13,825 nucleotides of DNA from Clostridia bacterium (lineage in GTDB: Bacteria > Bacillota_A > Clostridia > Christensenellales > Aristaeellaceae). How positions within the stretch are numbered: position 1 is the stretch's first letter; each line of letters opens with the position of its first letter. The stretch is from assembly GCA_017397695.1 (NCBI GenBank), contig JAFQIF010000189.1:1-13825 (forward strand). The letters run 5' to 3'. Below, piece by piece: positions 1-6,111 of the stretch. The translations under genes and the position numbers were made by a program. The notes beneath the pieces are model-generated. The model made no database searches and had not been told where the DNA came from. It saw nothing but the letters and a program-made list of their open reading frames with translations.

Positions 1-186
1 CCGCATTGTAATTGGGCGGTGCAGAGCCCCTCCTCTGCGTAAATCCGCCTCAAACTTTCCTTTTTCCTTCATGGCGAACGTAGTTCGCCCCGCTCCGCTT
101 CATTAAGCTGCCGCGAAGCAAAGAAGGATCAAGGGACAATGTCCCTTGCAGGGGCTTGAGGACAGCGTCCCCAAACGTCCCCCTCG
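1..186. repeat. Gene-free flank with hairpin-rich dispersed repeat, copy A
   Basis: No gene is supported here. Three short palindromes lie close together: a 7-bp stem around 73-89 (GGCGAAC, loop GTA, GTTCGCC), a 19-base near-perfect palindrome at 130-148 (arms CAAGGGACA and TGTCCCTTG around one A), and GGAC-AGC-GTCC near 161-171. Read on the minus strand, about 112-148 resembles 4350-4390 of this window: GTCCCT, then CCTTCTT, then GCTTCGCG, roughly three-quarters identical by eye. That makes it a second, degenerate copy of the same element. A minus-strand reading frame starting at 72 runs off the left edge but has no ribosome site, so I do not call it a gene. No hairpin here is followed by a convincing U-tract, so the end of the fabH transcript is not obvious. 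Confidence 0.45.
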
Positions 187-1122
187 TTACACCTTCATCA
201 TCACGCCGGCCCAGGTCAGGCCGCCGCCGAAGCCGCACATGATCACGCGCTGACCGGATACGAGCTTGCCGCTCTCCTTCATCTCAGCAATCGCCAGCGG
301 AACGCTCGCCGCGCTGGTGTTCGCGTAGCGGTCCAGGTTCTTGTAGAATTTCTCCGCCGGTACGCCCAGCTTGCGCACGCTCGCATCGATGATGCGCTGG
401 TTCGCCTGATGGCAGATCACCCAGTCCACGTCCTCCAGCGTCTTGCCGGTTTTCGCAAGCAGATCGGATACCGTCGCCGGAATCGTGCTCACCGCAAAGC
501 GGAATACGTTCTGGCCCTCCATGGTCATCGGCAGCTCTCTTCGCGGACCACCGACCTGAATCGCCATATCACCGCGCGTACCGCATACATAAGCATACTC
601 GGCGTCCTCTTCCAGCGCAAATACTGCCGCGCCCGCCGCATCGCCAAAGAGCACACAGGTGTTGCGGTCGGCCATATCCAGCACATGGCTCATCTGCTCC
701 GCGCCCACCACCAGCGCATACTTGCCGCCGTGCGCCATCAGCATCGCGCGCGCCGTGTCCACGCCGTAGAGGAAGCCCGCGCACGCCGCACCCAAATCGA
801 ACACCGGAATATTCTCATTCAGTTCCAGCGCCTTGTGCACCAGGCATGCCGTGCTCGGCATCGAGTATTCGCCGGATGAGGTCGCCACAATCACGCAGCC
901 GATCTCCTCTTTGGCAATGCCGCTGTCGCAAAGCGCCTTCCTCGCCGCCTCAATCGCCAGCGTGGTCGTCGTTTCATCCTCGCTGCAGAAGTAGCGCTGG
1001 CGGATACCCGTGCGGGTCGTAATCCACTCGTCGCTCGTTTCCACGAATTTCGTCATGGCCTCGTTGTCCAGCGCAGTTTTCGGCAGCGCATAGCCCGCGC
1101 CCAGCAATCTCAGTCCGTTCAT
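187..1122 (-). CDS. fabH: Beta-ketoacyl-ACP synthase III (FabH)
   Basis: This enzyme starts type II fatty-acid synthesis in the cytoplasm by condensing acetyl-CoA (or another short acyl-CoA) with malonyl-ACP to give a 3-oxoacyl-ACP. The thiolase-fold catalytic triad is visible: Cys114 in GAACAGF, His238 in ICHQAN and Asn268 in YANTSAAS. These match the spacing of E. coli FabH. The C-terminal glycine-rich GFGGGLTWAG is also typical, and 311 residues is normal for the family. The frame stays open up to 1200, but I chose the ATG at 1120-1122: the protein then begins MNGLRLLGAGYALP like other FabH proteins and a GGGAGAGGA ribosome site precedes it. It lies 74 bases after accA and has its own promoter there, so it can be expressed apart from the upstream acpP-accD-accA genes, with which it shares the pathway. 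Confidence 0.96.
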   Translation of the reverse strand: MNGLRLLGAGYALPKTALDNEAMTKFVETSDEWITTRTGIRQRYFCSEDETTTTLAIEAARKALCDSGIAKEEIGCVIVATSSGEYSMPSTACLVHKALELNENIPVFDLGAACAGFLYGVDTARAMLMAHGGKYALVVGAEQMSHVLDMADRNTCVLFGDAAGAAVFALEEDAEYAYVCGTRGDMAIQVGGPRRELPMTMEGQNVFRFAVSTIPATVSDLLAKTGKTLEDVDWVICHQANQRIIDASVRKLGVPAEKFYKNLDRYANTSAASVPLAIAEMKESGKLVSGQRVIMCGFGGGLTWAGVMMKV

Positions 1123-1171
1123 ATATATTTCCTCTCCCGGTATCGGTTGATATGTTCTAATGTAACAATTT

Positions 1172-1200
1172 ATTATACAAAAAAGACCGGGCCGCGTCAA
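1172..1200 (-). promoter_or_regulatory. Promoter for fabH, overlapping the accA stop codon
   Basis: On the minus strand TTGACG (1195-1200) and TATAAT (1172-1177) are separated by exactly 17 bases, close to the sigma-A consensus. The -35 element overlaps the accA stop codon and lies mostly in the loop of the terminator described at 1179-1215. The start site would be about 45 bases upstream of the fabH start codon. Confidence 0.75.
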
Positions 1201-1215
1201 GCCAGCCCGATCTTT
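1179..1215 (-). terminator. Intrinsic terminator at the end of accA
   Basis: On the minus strand the last codons of accA form a 12-bp stem (AAAGATCGGGCT, positions 1215-1204, with GGCCCGGTCTTT, 1193-1182; two G-U pairs), a 10-base loop, and a U-run at 1184-1179. The stop codon of accA lies in the loop and its arm, so a ribosome finishing accA would cover the stem. Read-through may therefore depend on translation. It divides acpP-accD-accA from fabH. Confidence 0.65.
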
Positions 1216-2105
1216 CTGTATTTTGCATATCGCGCGTCAATGAGTTCCTGTGCGCTGAGCCCATCCAGCTCGTTCAGCCCCCGTGCAATCGCCTCATCGA
1301 TCGCCGCAAACAGCGTTTTCGTATCCCGCTGCGCGCCGCCGACAGCCTCAGGAATGATTCCGTCGATCACGCCGAAGCCCAGCAGATCCTGCGCCGTCAG
1401 CTTCAGCGCCGCGCAGGCCTCGTCACGCTTTTTGGCGTCCTTCCACAGGATGCTCGCGCAGCCCTCCGGGGTCACCACGGAGTAGTACGCATTCTCCAGC
1501 ATCAGCACGCGATCCGCTACGCCCAGCGCAAGCGCGCCGCCGCTGCTGCCCTCGCCCGTAACGATGCTGATCACCGGCACGCGCAGCCTGCTCATTTCCA
1601 TCAGGTTGCGGGCAATTGCCTCACCCTGTCCGCGCTCTTCGGCCTCCATGCCCGGATACGCACCCGGCGTATCGATGAACGTGATCACCGGGCGGTCAAA
1701 TTTCTCCGCCTGTTTCATCACGCGCAACGCCTTGCGGTATCCCTCCGGGCCCGGCATACCAAAGTTGCACGCCATGTTTTCCTCGATGGTCGAGCCCTTC
1801 TTGTGCCCGATCACCGTCACCGGCCTGCCGTGGAACATCGCGATGCCGCATAGAATGCTGTTGTCCTCACGGCACTGCCTGTCTCCGCACTGCTGGAAGA
1901 AATCCGTGAACAGCGCGTCGATATAATGGTTGATCTTCGGCCTTCTGGGATAGCGCGCCATGAGCACCCTCTGCTCCGGCGTCAGCTTGCCAAATGCCTC
2001 CGTCAGCGCTTCGTGCTGCGCCTGGAGCGAAATGCGCTCTGCGCCCTGCGCGGTTTCCAGCGCCTGCTCAATCGTATCCAGCTGATTGATCATCGTGCGG
2101 ATCAT
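1197..2105 (-). CDS. accA: Acetyl-CoA carboxylase carboxyltransferase subunit alpha
   Basis: With AccD this subunit forms the carboxyltransferase that moves the carboxyl group from carboxybiotin to acetyl-CoA, giving the malonyl-CoA used by fatty-acid synthesis. The crotonase-fold signatures are clear: ARYPRRP near residue 50, IDTPGAYPG at 144-152 followed by AEERGQGEAIARN, and the oxyanion-type GEGSSGGALALG at 184-195 followed by VVTPEGCASILW. At 302 residues it is slightly shorter than the E. coli protein but complete. Its ATG overlaps the accD stop (ATGA at 2102-2105), so translation is probably coupled. A GGGGTGA sequence inside the end of accD serves as ribosome site. The biotin carrier (accB) and biotin carboxylase (accC) genes that complete the enzyme are not in this window. 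Confidence 0.96.
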   Translation of the reverse strand: MIRTMINQLDTIEQALETAQGAERISLQAQHEALTEAFGKLTPEQRVLMARYPRRPKINHYIDALFTDFFQQCGDRQCREDNSILCGIAMFHGRPVTVIGHKKGSTIEENMACNFGMPGPEGYRKALRVMKQAEKFDRPVITFIDTPGAYPGMEAEERGQGEAIARNLMEMSRLRVPVISIVTGEGSSGGALALGVADRVLMLENAYYSVVTPEGCASILWKDAKKRDEACAALKLTAQDLLGFGVIDGIIPEAVGGAQRDTKTLFAAIDEAIARGLNELDGLSAQELIDARYAKYRKIGLA

Positions 2106-2899
2106 GCGCGCTTCACCCCGCCTTCATGCAGCCGCAGCAGGCGGCAAAGCACCTCGCGCATCTGCGCACGCGGCACAATTTCGTCCACAAAGCCGTGCTC
2201 CTGCTGGAATTCGCTCCTCTGGAAACCCTCCGGCAGCCGCTGGCCGATCGTCTGTTCAATCACGCGCGGGCCGGCAAATCCGATGAGCGCATTCGGTTCA
2301 GCGAGCATGATGTCGCCCAGCGAAGCGAAGCTCGCCGTCACGCCGCCGGTCGTCGGATGCGTGAGTACGCTGATAAATAGCCCGCCCCGCTCGGAGAATT
2401 CCGCAACGGCAGCACTCGTCTTCGCCATCTGCATCAGCGAAAAAAAGCCTTCCTGCATGCGCGCACCGCCGCTGGCGGAAAAGATGATCAGCGGCAGATG
2501 CATATCCCGCGCATATTCGATCGCCTGCGTCACCTTCTCGCCTACGCCGGTGCCCATGCTGCCCATGAAAAACTGGCTGTCCAGCACGGCAAGCACAGCC
2601 TTTCGGCCGTCCAGTTCTGCCGTCGCCGTCATCACCGCTTCGCGCATGCCGGTCTTTTCGCGCTGTGCCGCCAGCTTTCCCGCATAGCCCGGGAAGGCCA
2701 GCGGATCGCCGCCGACGATCGCAGCGCCAATCTCACGCAGCGTGCCGGCATCCGCCAGCGCCTCAAGCCTTTCCCGCGCGCCGATTGCCTGATGTGCGCC
2801 GCACGCTTCACACACGCAAAGCTGCGTACGCCAAACAGCCTGCGTCATCTCATGTCCGCAGGCCGGGCAGGCTATTATCTGATCAGGCGCCCTGTTCAT
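2102..2899 (-). CDS. accD: Acetyl-CoA carboxylase carboxyltransferase subunit beta
   Basis: This is the zinc-binding partner of AccA in the carboxyltransferase. A four-cysteine zinc ribbon lies at the N-terminus: Cys11 and Cys14, then Cys30 and Cys33, giving the family spacing C-x2-C-x15-C-x2-C. The carboxyltransferase core follows, with FMGSMGTGVGEK (111-122), SASGGARMQEG (141-151), PTTGGVTASF (182-191) and GFAGPRVIEQT (207-217). The protein is 265 residues, a little shorter than the E. coli enzyme but intact. The start codon lies inside the 3' end of acpP (17-base overlap including the stop) and has no clear ribosome site of its own, so it probably depends on ribosomes arriving from acpP. 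No other in-frame start fits ahead of the zinc ribbon. Confidence 0.95.
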   Translation of the reverse strand: MNRAPDQIIACPACGHEMTQAVWRTQLCVCEACGAHQAIGARERLEALADAGTLREIGAAIVGGDPLAFPGYAGKLAAQREKTGMREAVMTATAELDGRKAVLAVLDSQFFMGSMGTGVGEKVTQAIEYARDMHLPLIIFSASGGARMQEGFFSLMQMAKTSAAVAEFSERGGLFISVLTHPTTGGVTASFASLGDIMLAEPNALIGFAGPRVIEQTIGQRLPEGFQRSEFQQEHGFVDEIVPRAQMREVLCRLLRLHEGGVKRA

Positions 2900-3113
2900 T
2901 CATGTAACCGAGGAGGTCATTGAGGGTGCGGAAGGTCGCCATCATGTCGTCCGGCACGTTCACGCCGGTTTTGTCCTCCAGCGCCATCGCCAGTTCAACA
3001 GTATCCAGGCTGTCCGCGCATACGTCCGGAATCAGCTTCGCATCCGGTGCAACCTTTTCCTCGCCGCAGCTCACAGTCGCCAGAATGATCTCCTTCAGGC
3101 TTTCAAAAGTCAT
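2883..3113 (-). CDS. acpP: Acyl carrier protein
   Basis: This small acidic carrier holds the growing acyl chain on a 4'-phosphopantetheine arm. The attachment site is Ser35 in ADSLDTVEL, the classic DSL motif at the start of helix II. It has 76 residues, the usual length, with the expected negatively charged helices (VELAMALEDKTG). The start ATG is set by AAGGAGAT eight bases upstream, and a strong promoter lies 50-80 bases upstream. It is the first gene of acpP-accD-accA and overlaps accD by 17 bases. The tight overlap ties production of the carrier to the carboxyltransferase that makes its malonyl substrate. A Cys at residue 32, next to the DSL motif, is slightly unusual but should not affect function. 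Confidence 0.95.
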   Translation of the reverse strand: MTFESLKEIILATVSCGEEKVAPDAKLIPDVCADSLDTVELAMALEDKTGVNVPDDMMATFRTLNDLLGYMNEQGA

Positions 3114-3142
3114 ATGTGCAATCTCCTTTTATTTCGTCATTC

Positions 3143-3192
3143 ATGCGCATAATCGCGCATCTTCATTGTATCAAAGCATAAGAATTTGTCAA
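3143..3192 (-). promoter_or_regulatory. Promoter of acpP-accD-accA with a palindrome at the start site
   Basis: On the minus strand TTGACA (3187-3192) and TACAAT (3165-3170) are 16 bases apart, a strong sigma-A-type promoter. Just downstream, where transcription should begin, is a perfect inverted repeat: ATGCGC (3143-3148), a 6-base spacer, GCGCAT (3155-3160). It could be a repressor site or a 5'-UTR hairpin. It does not look like the known FapR or FabT consensus. Confidence 0.75.
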
Positions 3193-3225
3193 GTCCGGGA
3201 TTGATAATACCGTGCTTGCAGCCGA

Positions 3226-4212
3226 TTACTCCCAGTGCATCCTGCGGTAATCCTCGTACTTGTTCAGGTTCTCGTTCCAGTGCGCATAGGCGCCGTCGCC
3301 GCGCCTGTCCTCCAGCGCAAAATTCTCCGTGAGCCACGCACCCAGGTACGCCGTCGTCTTGCTTGCGCCGTCCGGGTTGAGGTGTCCCTGCCAGTCGCAG
3401 CAGTCCGTGTCGTAGTCGATCACGCCCAGCTGCATCATGTTCAAAAACGGTACGCCCATCTCTTCGGCCACCAGCGTTGCGCGGTTCATGGCCATCTGCT
3501 CCTCATTGGAGGCATGACCTGGCAGCGCGACAAATACCGGCTCCACGCCGTTTGCGCGGCAAAGCTGCGCAATCTCTCTAAGCGGCGCTTCGCCCGGCTG
3601 CGCCGCCGCTGCCAGTTCGCCGGTCAATGTGTAGTCTCCTCTGGCAATGCGTCCGCTGCGCAGCTCGCCGCCCATCATATACGGTTCGCAGTCCACCATC
3701 TTCTCCGTGCTTGCGGAAAGGATCTCCTCCCAGCGGCCGTGGTAGAGCGAAAATGGCATCAGGAATTCGATCCAGTCTTCCTCGGGCAGCGTCGCGCGCA
3801 CCACGTCGATCTTTTTCCTGCTCAGCGGAATCTCATCCAGGAAAATATGGCGGAAGGAATACGTCCATTCCTCATCGATTGCGTGCATCATATAAAACAC
3901 GTCGATCACCGCAATCTTCGGCGTATGATGCTCCAGCGCCAGCTCCAGCACATGTTTTGTCATCTCCAGCGGCTCAGAGTTGTTGCCCATGTTGTAGCTG
4001 GTAAATCCGTAGTCCCGCCATAGTTCCATCGGCTGCACAGCGTCCAGCACGCGGCTTGTCCCCAGAAACAGCACGTCAAAGTCCTGCTTCTCCGCAAAAA
4101 ACGCACCGTATTTTCTCTCGCCGTCATCGCGGCGCATGCCCTTGTCCAGCAGCAGCAGACAGCATACCAGCGCCGCCAGCCAAAGCACGGTCATCGCTAA
4201 TTTCTTCTTCAT
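3226..4212 (-). CDS. Membrane-anchored SGNH-fold protein, probable partner of the MBOAT acyltransferase
   Basis: A 328-residue protein with one N-terminal membrane anchor (about residues 6-22, after a KKK start), so the bulk probably lies outside the membrane. The SGNH hydrolase-type blocks are visible: Ser53 in LFLGTSRV, Asn residues in YNMGNNSE (73-80), and a C-terminal Asp273/His277 pair in DWQGHLNPDGA. This layout matches DltD and AlgX/AlgJ-like proteins, which work with a membrane-bound O-acyltransferase to place acyl (often acetyl) groups on an exported polysaccharide or teichoic acid. The preceding gene on the same strand is such an MBOAT. The start ATG is preceded by a modest GAAAGG site. 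I see no terminator before the acpP promoter. The exact acceptor is unknown; no dltA or dltC is nearby, so D-alanylation is not indicated. Confidence 0.75.
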   Translation of the reverse strand: MKKKLAMTVLWLAALVCCLLLLDKGMRRDDGERKYGAFFAEKQDFDVLFLGTSRVLDAVQPMELWRDYGFTSYNMGNNSEPLEMTKHVLELALEHHTPKIAVIDVFYMMHAIDEEWTYSFRHIFLDEIPLSRKKIDVVRATLPEEDWIEFLMPFSLYHGRWEEILSASTEKMVDCEPYMMGGELRSGRIARGDYTLTGELAAAAQPGEAPLREIAQLCRANGVEPVFVALPGHASNEEQMAMNRATLVAEEMGVPFLNMMQLGVIDYDTDCCDWQGHLNPDGASKTTAYLGAWLTENFALEDRRGDGAYAHWNENLNKYEDYRRMHWE

Positions 4213-4512
4213 AAAAACCTTTCATGCGGCTTCCGATCCGGGGAGCTCGCATAGTCGCGATGTCCCTTCGCTCCTTGCGATTCCCCATGCTCCGACTCGC
4301 CCATTGCGTCCACTGGACGCGCTCATCTTCGATGCCAAACCCCCGCCTGAGGGGCATCGTCCCTCAGACTCCCTTCTTCGCTTCGCGCCTGCTAAAAAAC
4401 GCCAAGCTTCGGCACACTTCGCTTTCCATGGAACTGTAATAGCCAAACACCCTCTGCGCGCGTGCCGTCATTAGTAGCAGGGCAATGCGCAGCAAAGGCA
4501 TCCTCAGGCCGC
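4213..4512. repeat. 300-base gene-free spacer, dispersed repeat copy B
   Basis: This stretch separates the MBOAT gene from its SGNH partner and carries no credible gene: the short frames through it lack ribosome sites. It is rich in small inverted repeats: GCGTCCA-C-TGGACGC (4306-4320), TGAGGG with CCCTCA (4348-4353 and 4361-4366), and two related modules of the form GTCCCT, CTTCGCT, GCG (about 4261-4280 and 4360-4388). The second module matches copy A at the left edge of the window in inverted orientation. This fits a dispersed intergenic repeat inserted or amplified inside a two-gene operon. I see no terminal repeats, target duplication or transposase, so I do not call an insertion sequence. 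Confidence 0.5.
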
Positions 4513-5946
4513 TTAGAACTGGAAATAGATAAATGCCTGTGCCGTGTATCCAGGGCCCCAAACGCCAAACACGATGATCGCCAGTACCCCCAGCAGATAC
4601 AGCGCGCCGCGCGCAAACACGGGCAGTCTGTCCGTAATGGCTGTCAGCGTCTTGCGCTTCTCGTGAATCAGCTCGATCGCAAACAGAATCACGAAGCAGA
4701 TACCGGTGCACAGCGCCTGCATAGCGCCAAAGCCGGAATCAATGCCCGCCGAACCCCAGGCCGTCGGGATGCGCCAGAGCATGCCCAACGCAGACGAGAG
4801 CGAACCCGCGCGGAATACCAGCATCGTGATCAGAATCAGGAAATCCGTCCACAGGATGTGCGCAAGCAGATCCAGCTTCGGATACTTCGGCTTGTTTTTG
4901 GGCTGGGGCATCCAGCCCTCAATCACCTGCAGTGCGCCGTTGAGCATGCCCCAGGCGACGTACTTGAGCGCAGCGCCATGCCACAGGCCCGACACTGTGT
5001 ACACAATCATCAGATTGCGTGCAGCCTTCAGCTTGCCGCCGCGGCCGGCCCCCAGCGGAAAGTAGATGTAATCGCGGAACCATGTGCTCAGCGAGATATG
5101 CCAGCGCGCCCAGAAATTCTGCACCGAGTGCGCAAAGTACGGCTGACGGAAGTTGGTCATCAGCTCAATGCCCAGTATCTTCGCCGCGCCAATCGCAATA
5201 TGGCTGTAGCCCGCAAAGTCGCAAAGATCCTGCACGGCGAAAACCACCGTCGCCAGCGCGATCTGTGCACCCGACGCGTCGATCCATCCGCCGTAGATCG
5301 CGTCCACATACATGCATGCGCGGTCTGCAATGACCACCTTCTCAAAGAAGCCCAGCATCATGATCAGCAGGCCCTGTCTCGTTCGCTCCCAGTCGAAGCG
5401 GTGCTCCGCAGTCACCTGCTTGAGCAAGCGGCTGCTTCGCTCAATAGGACCGGCCACCAGCTGCGGGAAGAAGGACACGAACAGCGCGTATTTGAACAGA
5501 TTCCTCTCTGCCTTCACCCTGCCCTTGTACACGTCGATCATGTACGAAAGCGCCTGGAAGATGTAGAAACTGATACCCACCGGCAGCAGGATCGATACCT
5601 TCGGCGTCGTTACCGGCAGTCCGACCAGATCGCATACGCGCTGGATCACATCCAGCAGAAATCCAGTGTATTTGAAATACGCCAGAAGACCGATGTTGAA
5701 GACGATGCCACCCCACATCGCGATCTTCTTATGCTTCTTCTCCTTGAGATCGGTGATGATCAGGCTGCATGCATGCGTCACGATGGTACACGCCGCCATC
5801 AGCAGCGCATACTCGGCATGCCAATTCATATAGAAGAAGTAGCTCATCACCAGCAGCCAGATCCACTGCGCCTTCTTGGGCAGCGCGAAGTAGATTGCCG
5901 TGACAATCGGGAAGAAAATCAGAAACTCAAATGAATTAAACAGCAT
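4513..5946 (-). CDS. MBOAT-family membrane O-acyltransferase (AlgI/DltB-like)
   Basis: An integral membrane protein of 477 residues with many hydrophobic spans, belonging to the membrane-bound O-acyltransferase family. These proteins pass an acyl group across the membrane to a cell-surface polymer. The family start MLFNSFEFLIFF, the central PQLVAGPIER (161-170), RWHISLSTWFRDYIYFPLG (281-299) and the putative catalytic His323 in SGLWHGAALKY are all present. The last matches the invariant MBOAT histidine of AlgI. The frame is open 12 codons further upstream, but I chose the ATG at 5944-5946 because the homologous N-terminus begins there and GGGTGA lies just ahead. The next gene on the strand encodes the SGNH-fold partner, so the two probably O-acylate one exported polysaccharide. 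The substrate cannot be told from sequence. Confidence 0.9.
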   Translation of the reverse strand: MLFNSFEFLIFFPIVTAIYFALPKKAQWIWLLVMSYFFYMNWHAEYALLMAACTIVTHACSLIITDLKEKKHKKIAMWGGIVFNIGLLAYFKYTGFLLDVIQRVCDLVGLPVTTPKVSILLPVGISFYIFQALSYMIDVYKGRVKAERNLFKYALFVSFFPQLVAGPIERSSRLLKQVTAEHRFDWERTRQGLLIMMLGFFEKVVIADRACMYVDAIYGGWIDASGAQIALATVVFAVQDLCDFAGYSHIAIGAAKILGIELMTNFRQPYFAHSVQNFWARWHISLSTWFRDYIYFPLGAGRGGKLKAARNLMIVYTVSGLWHGAALKYVAWGMLNGALQVIEGWMPQPKNKPKYPKLDLLAHILWTDFLILITMLVFRAGSLSSALGMLWRIPTAWGSAGIDSGFGAMQALCTGICFVILFAIELIHEKRKTLTAITDRLPVFARGALYLLGVLAIIVFGVWGPGYTAQAFIYFQF

Positions 5947-5980
5947 ATGTTCACCCGTACAGCGTAAAAGTGTTTTCTTC

Positions 5981-6016
5981 ACATAGAGATACAGTATATA
6001 TTATATCTCAATATGT
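5981..6016 (-). promoter_or_regulatory. Probable promoter and inverted repeat upstream of the MBOAT gene
   Basis: An AT-rich block contains TATAAT on the minus strand (6000-6005), but no good -35 element at 16-18 bases. It overlaps an extended inverted repeat: ACATA-GAGATA (5981-5991) pairs with TATCTC-AA-TATGT (6004-6016). This could be an operator for an activator or repressor that controls O-acylation. The promoter call is weak; the symmetry is plain. Confidence 0.4.
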
Positions 6017-6065
6017 ATCTGTCTGGCTAGTCCCGATTTGCGAAATTCACGCTGAGAAAGCATAG

Positions 6066-6093
6066 AAAAAAGCTCCGGAAATTCCGGAGCTTT
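6066..6093 (-). terminator. Intrinsic terminator after the M18 aminopeptidase gene
   Basis: A near-perfect 12-bp inverted repeat (AAAGCTCCGGAA at 6069-6080, TTCCGGAGCTTT at 6082-6093) ends in a U-run on the minus strand (6071-6066), 18 bases after the aminopeptidase stop codon. Confidence 0.9.
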
Positions 6094-6111
6094 GCTTCAT
6101 TTTTCGCAGCT

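Noticed and set aside
1..72. Open minus-strand frame running off the left edge
   Set aside because: Only 24 codons are visible, no ribosome site precedes the ATG, and it sits beside the hairpin repeat. It could still be part of a gene beyond the edge.
1123..1200. 26-residue N-terminal extension of FabH
   Set aside because: It covers the mapped promoter and ribosome site, and FabH proteins begin at the later Met.
3235..4023. 262-residue plus-strand frame opposite the SGNH gene
   Set aside because: Antisense shadow; no motif and no ribosome site.
4364..4711. 115-residue minus-strand frame across the repeat and MBOAT end
   Set aside because: It lies out of frame over the MBOAT C-terminus and inside the dispersed repeat, with no ribosome site.
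4462..5934. 490-residue plus-strand open frame opposite the MBOAT gene
   Set aside because: It is a by-product of GC-rich codon use. The translation has no membrane or domain logic, is dominated by Arg/His/Gln, and the minus-strand frame is a clear MBOAT protein.
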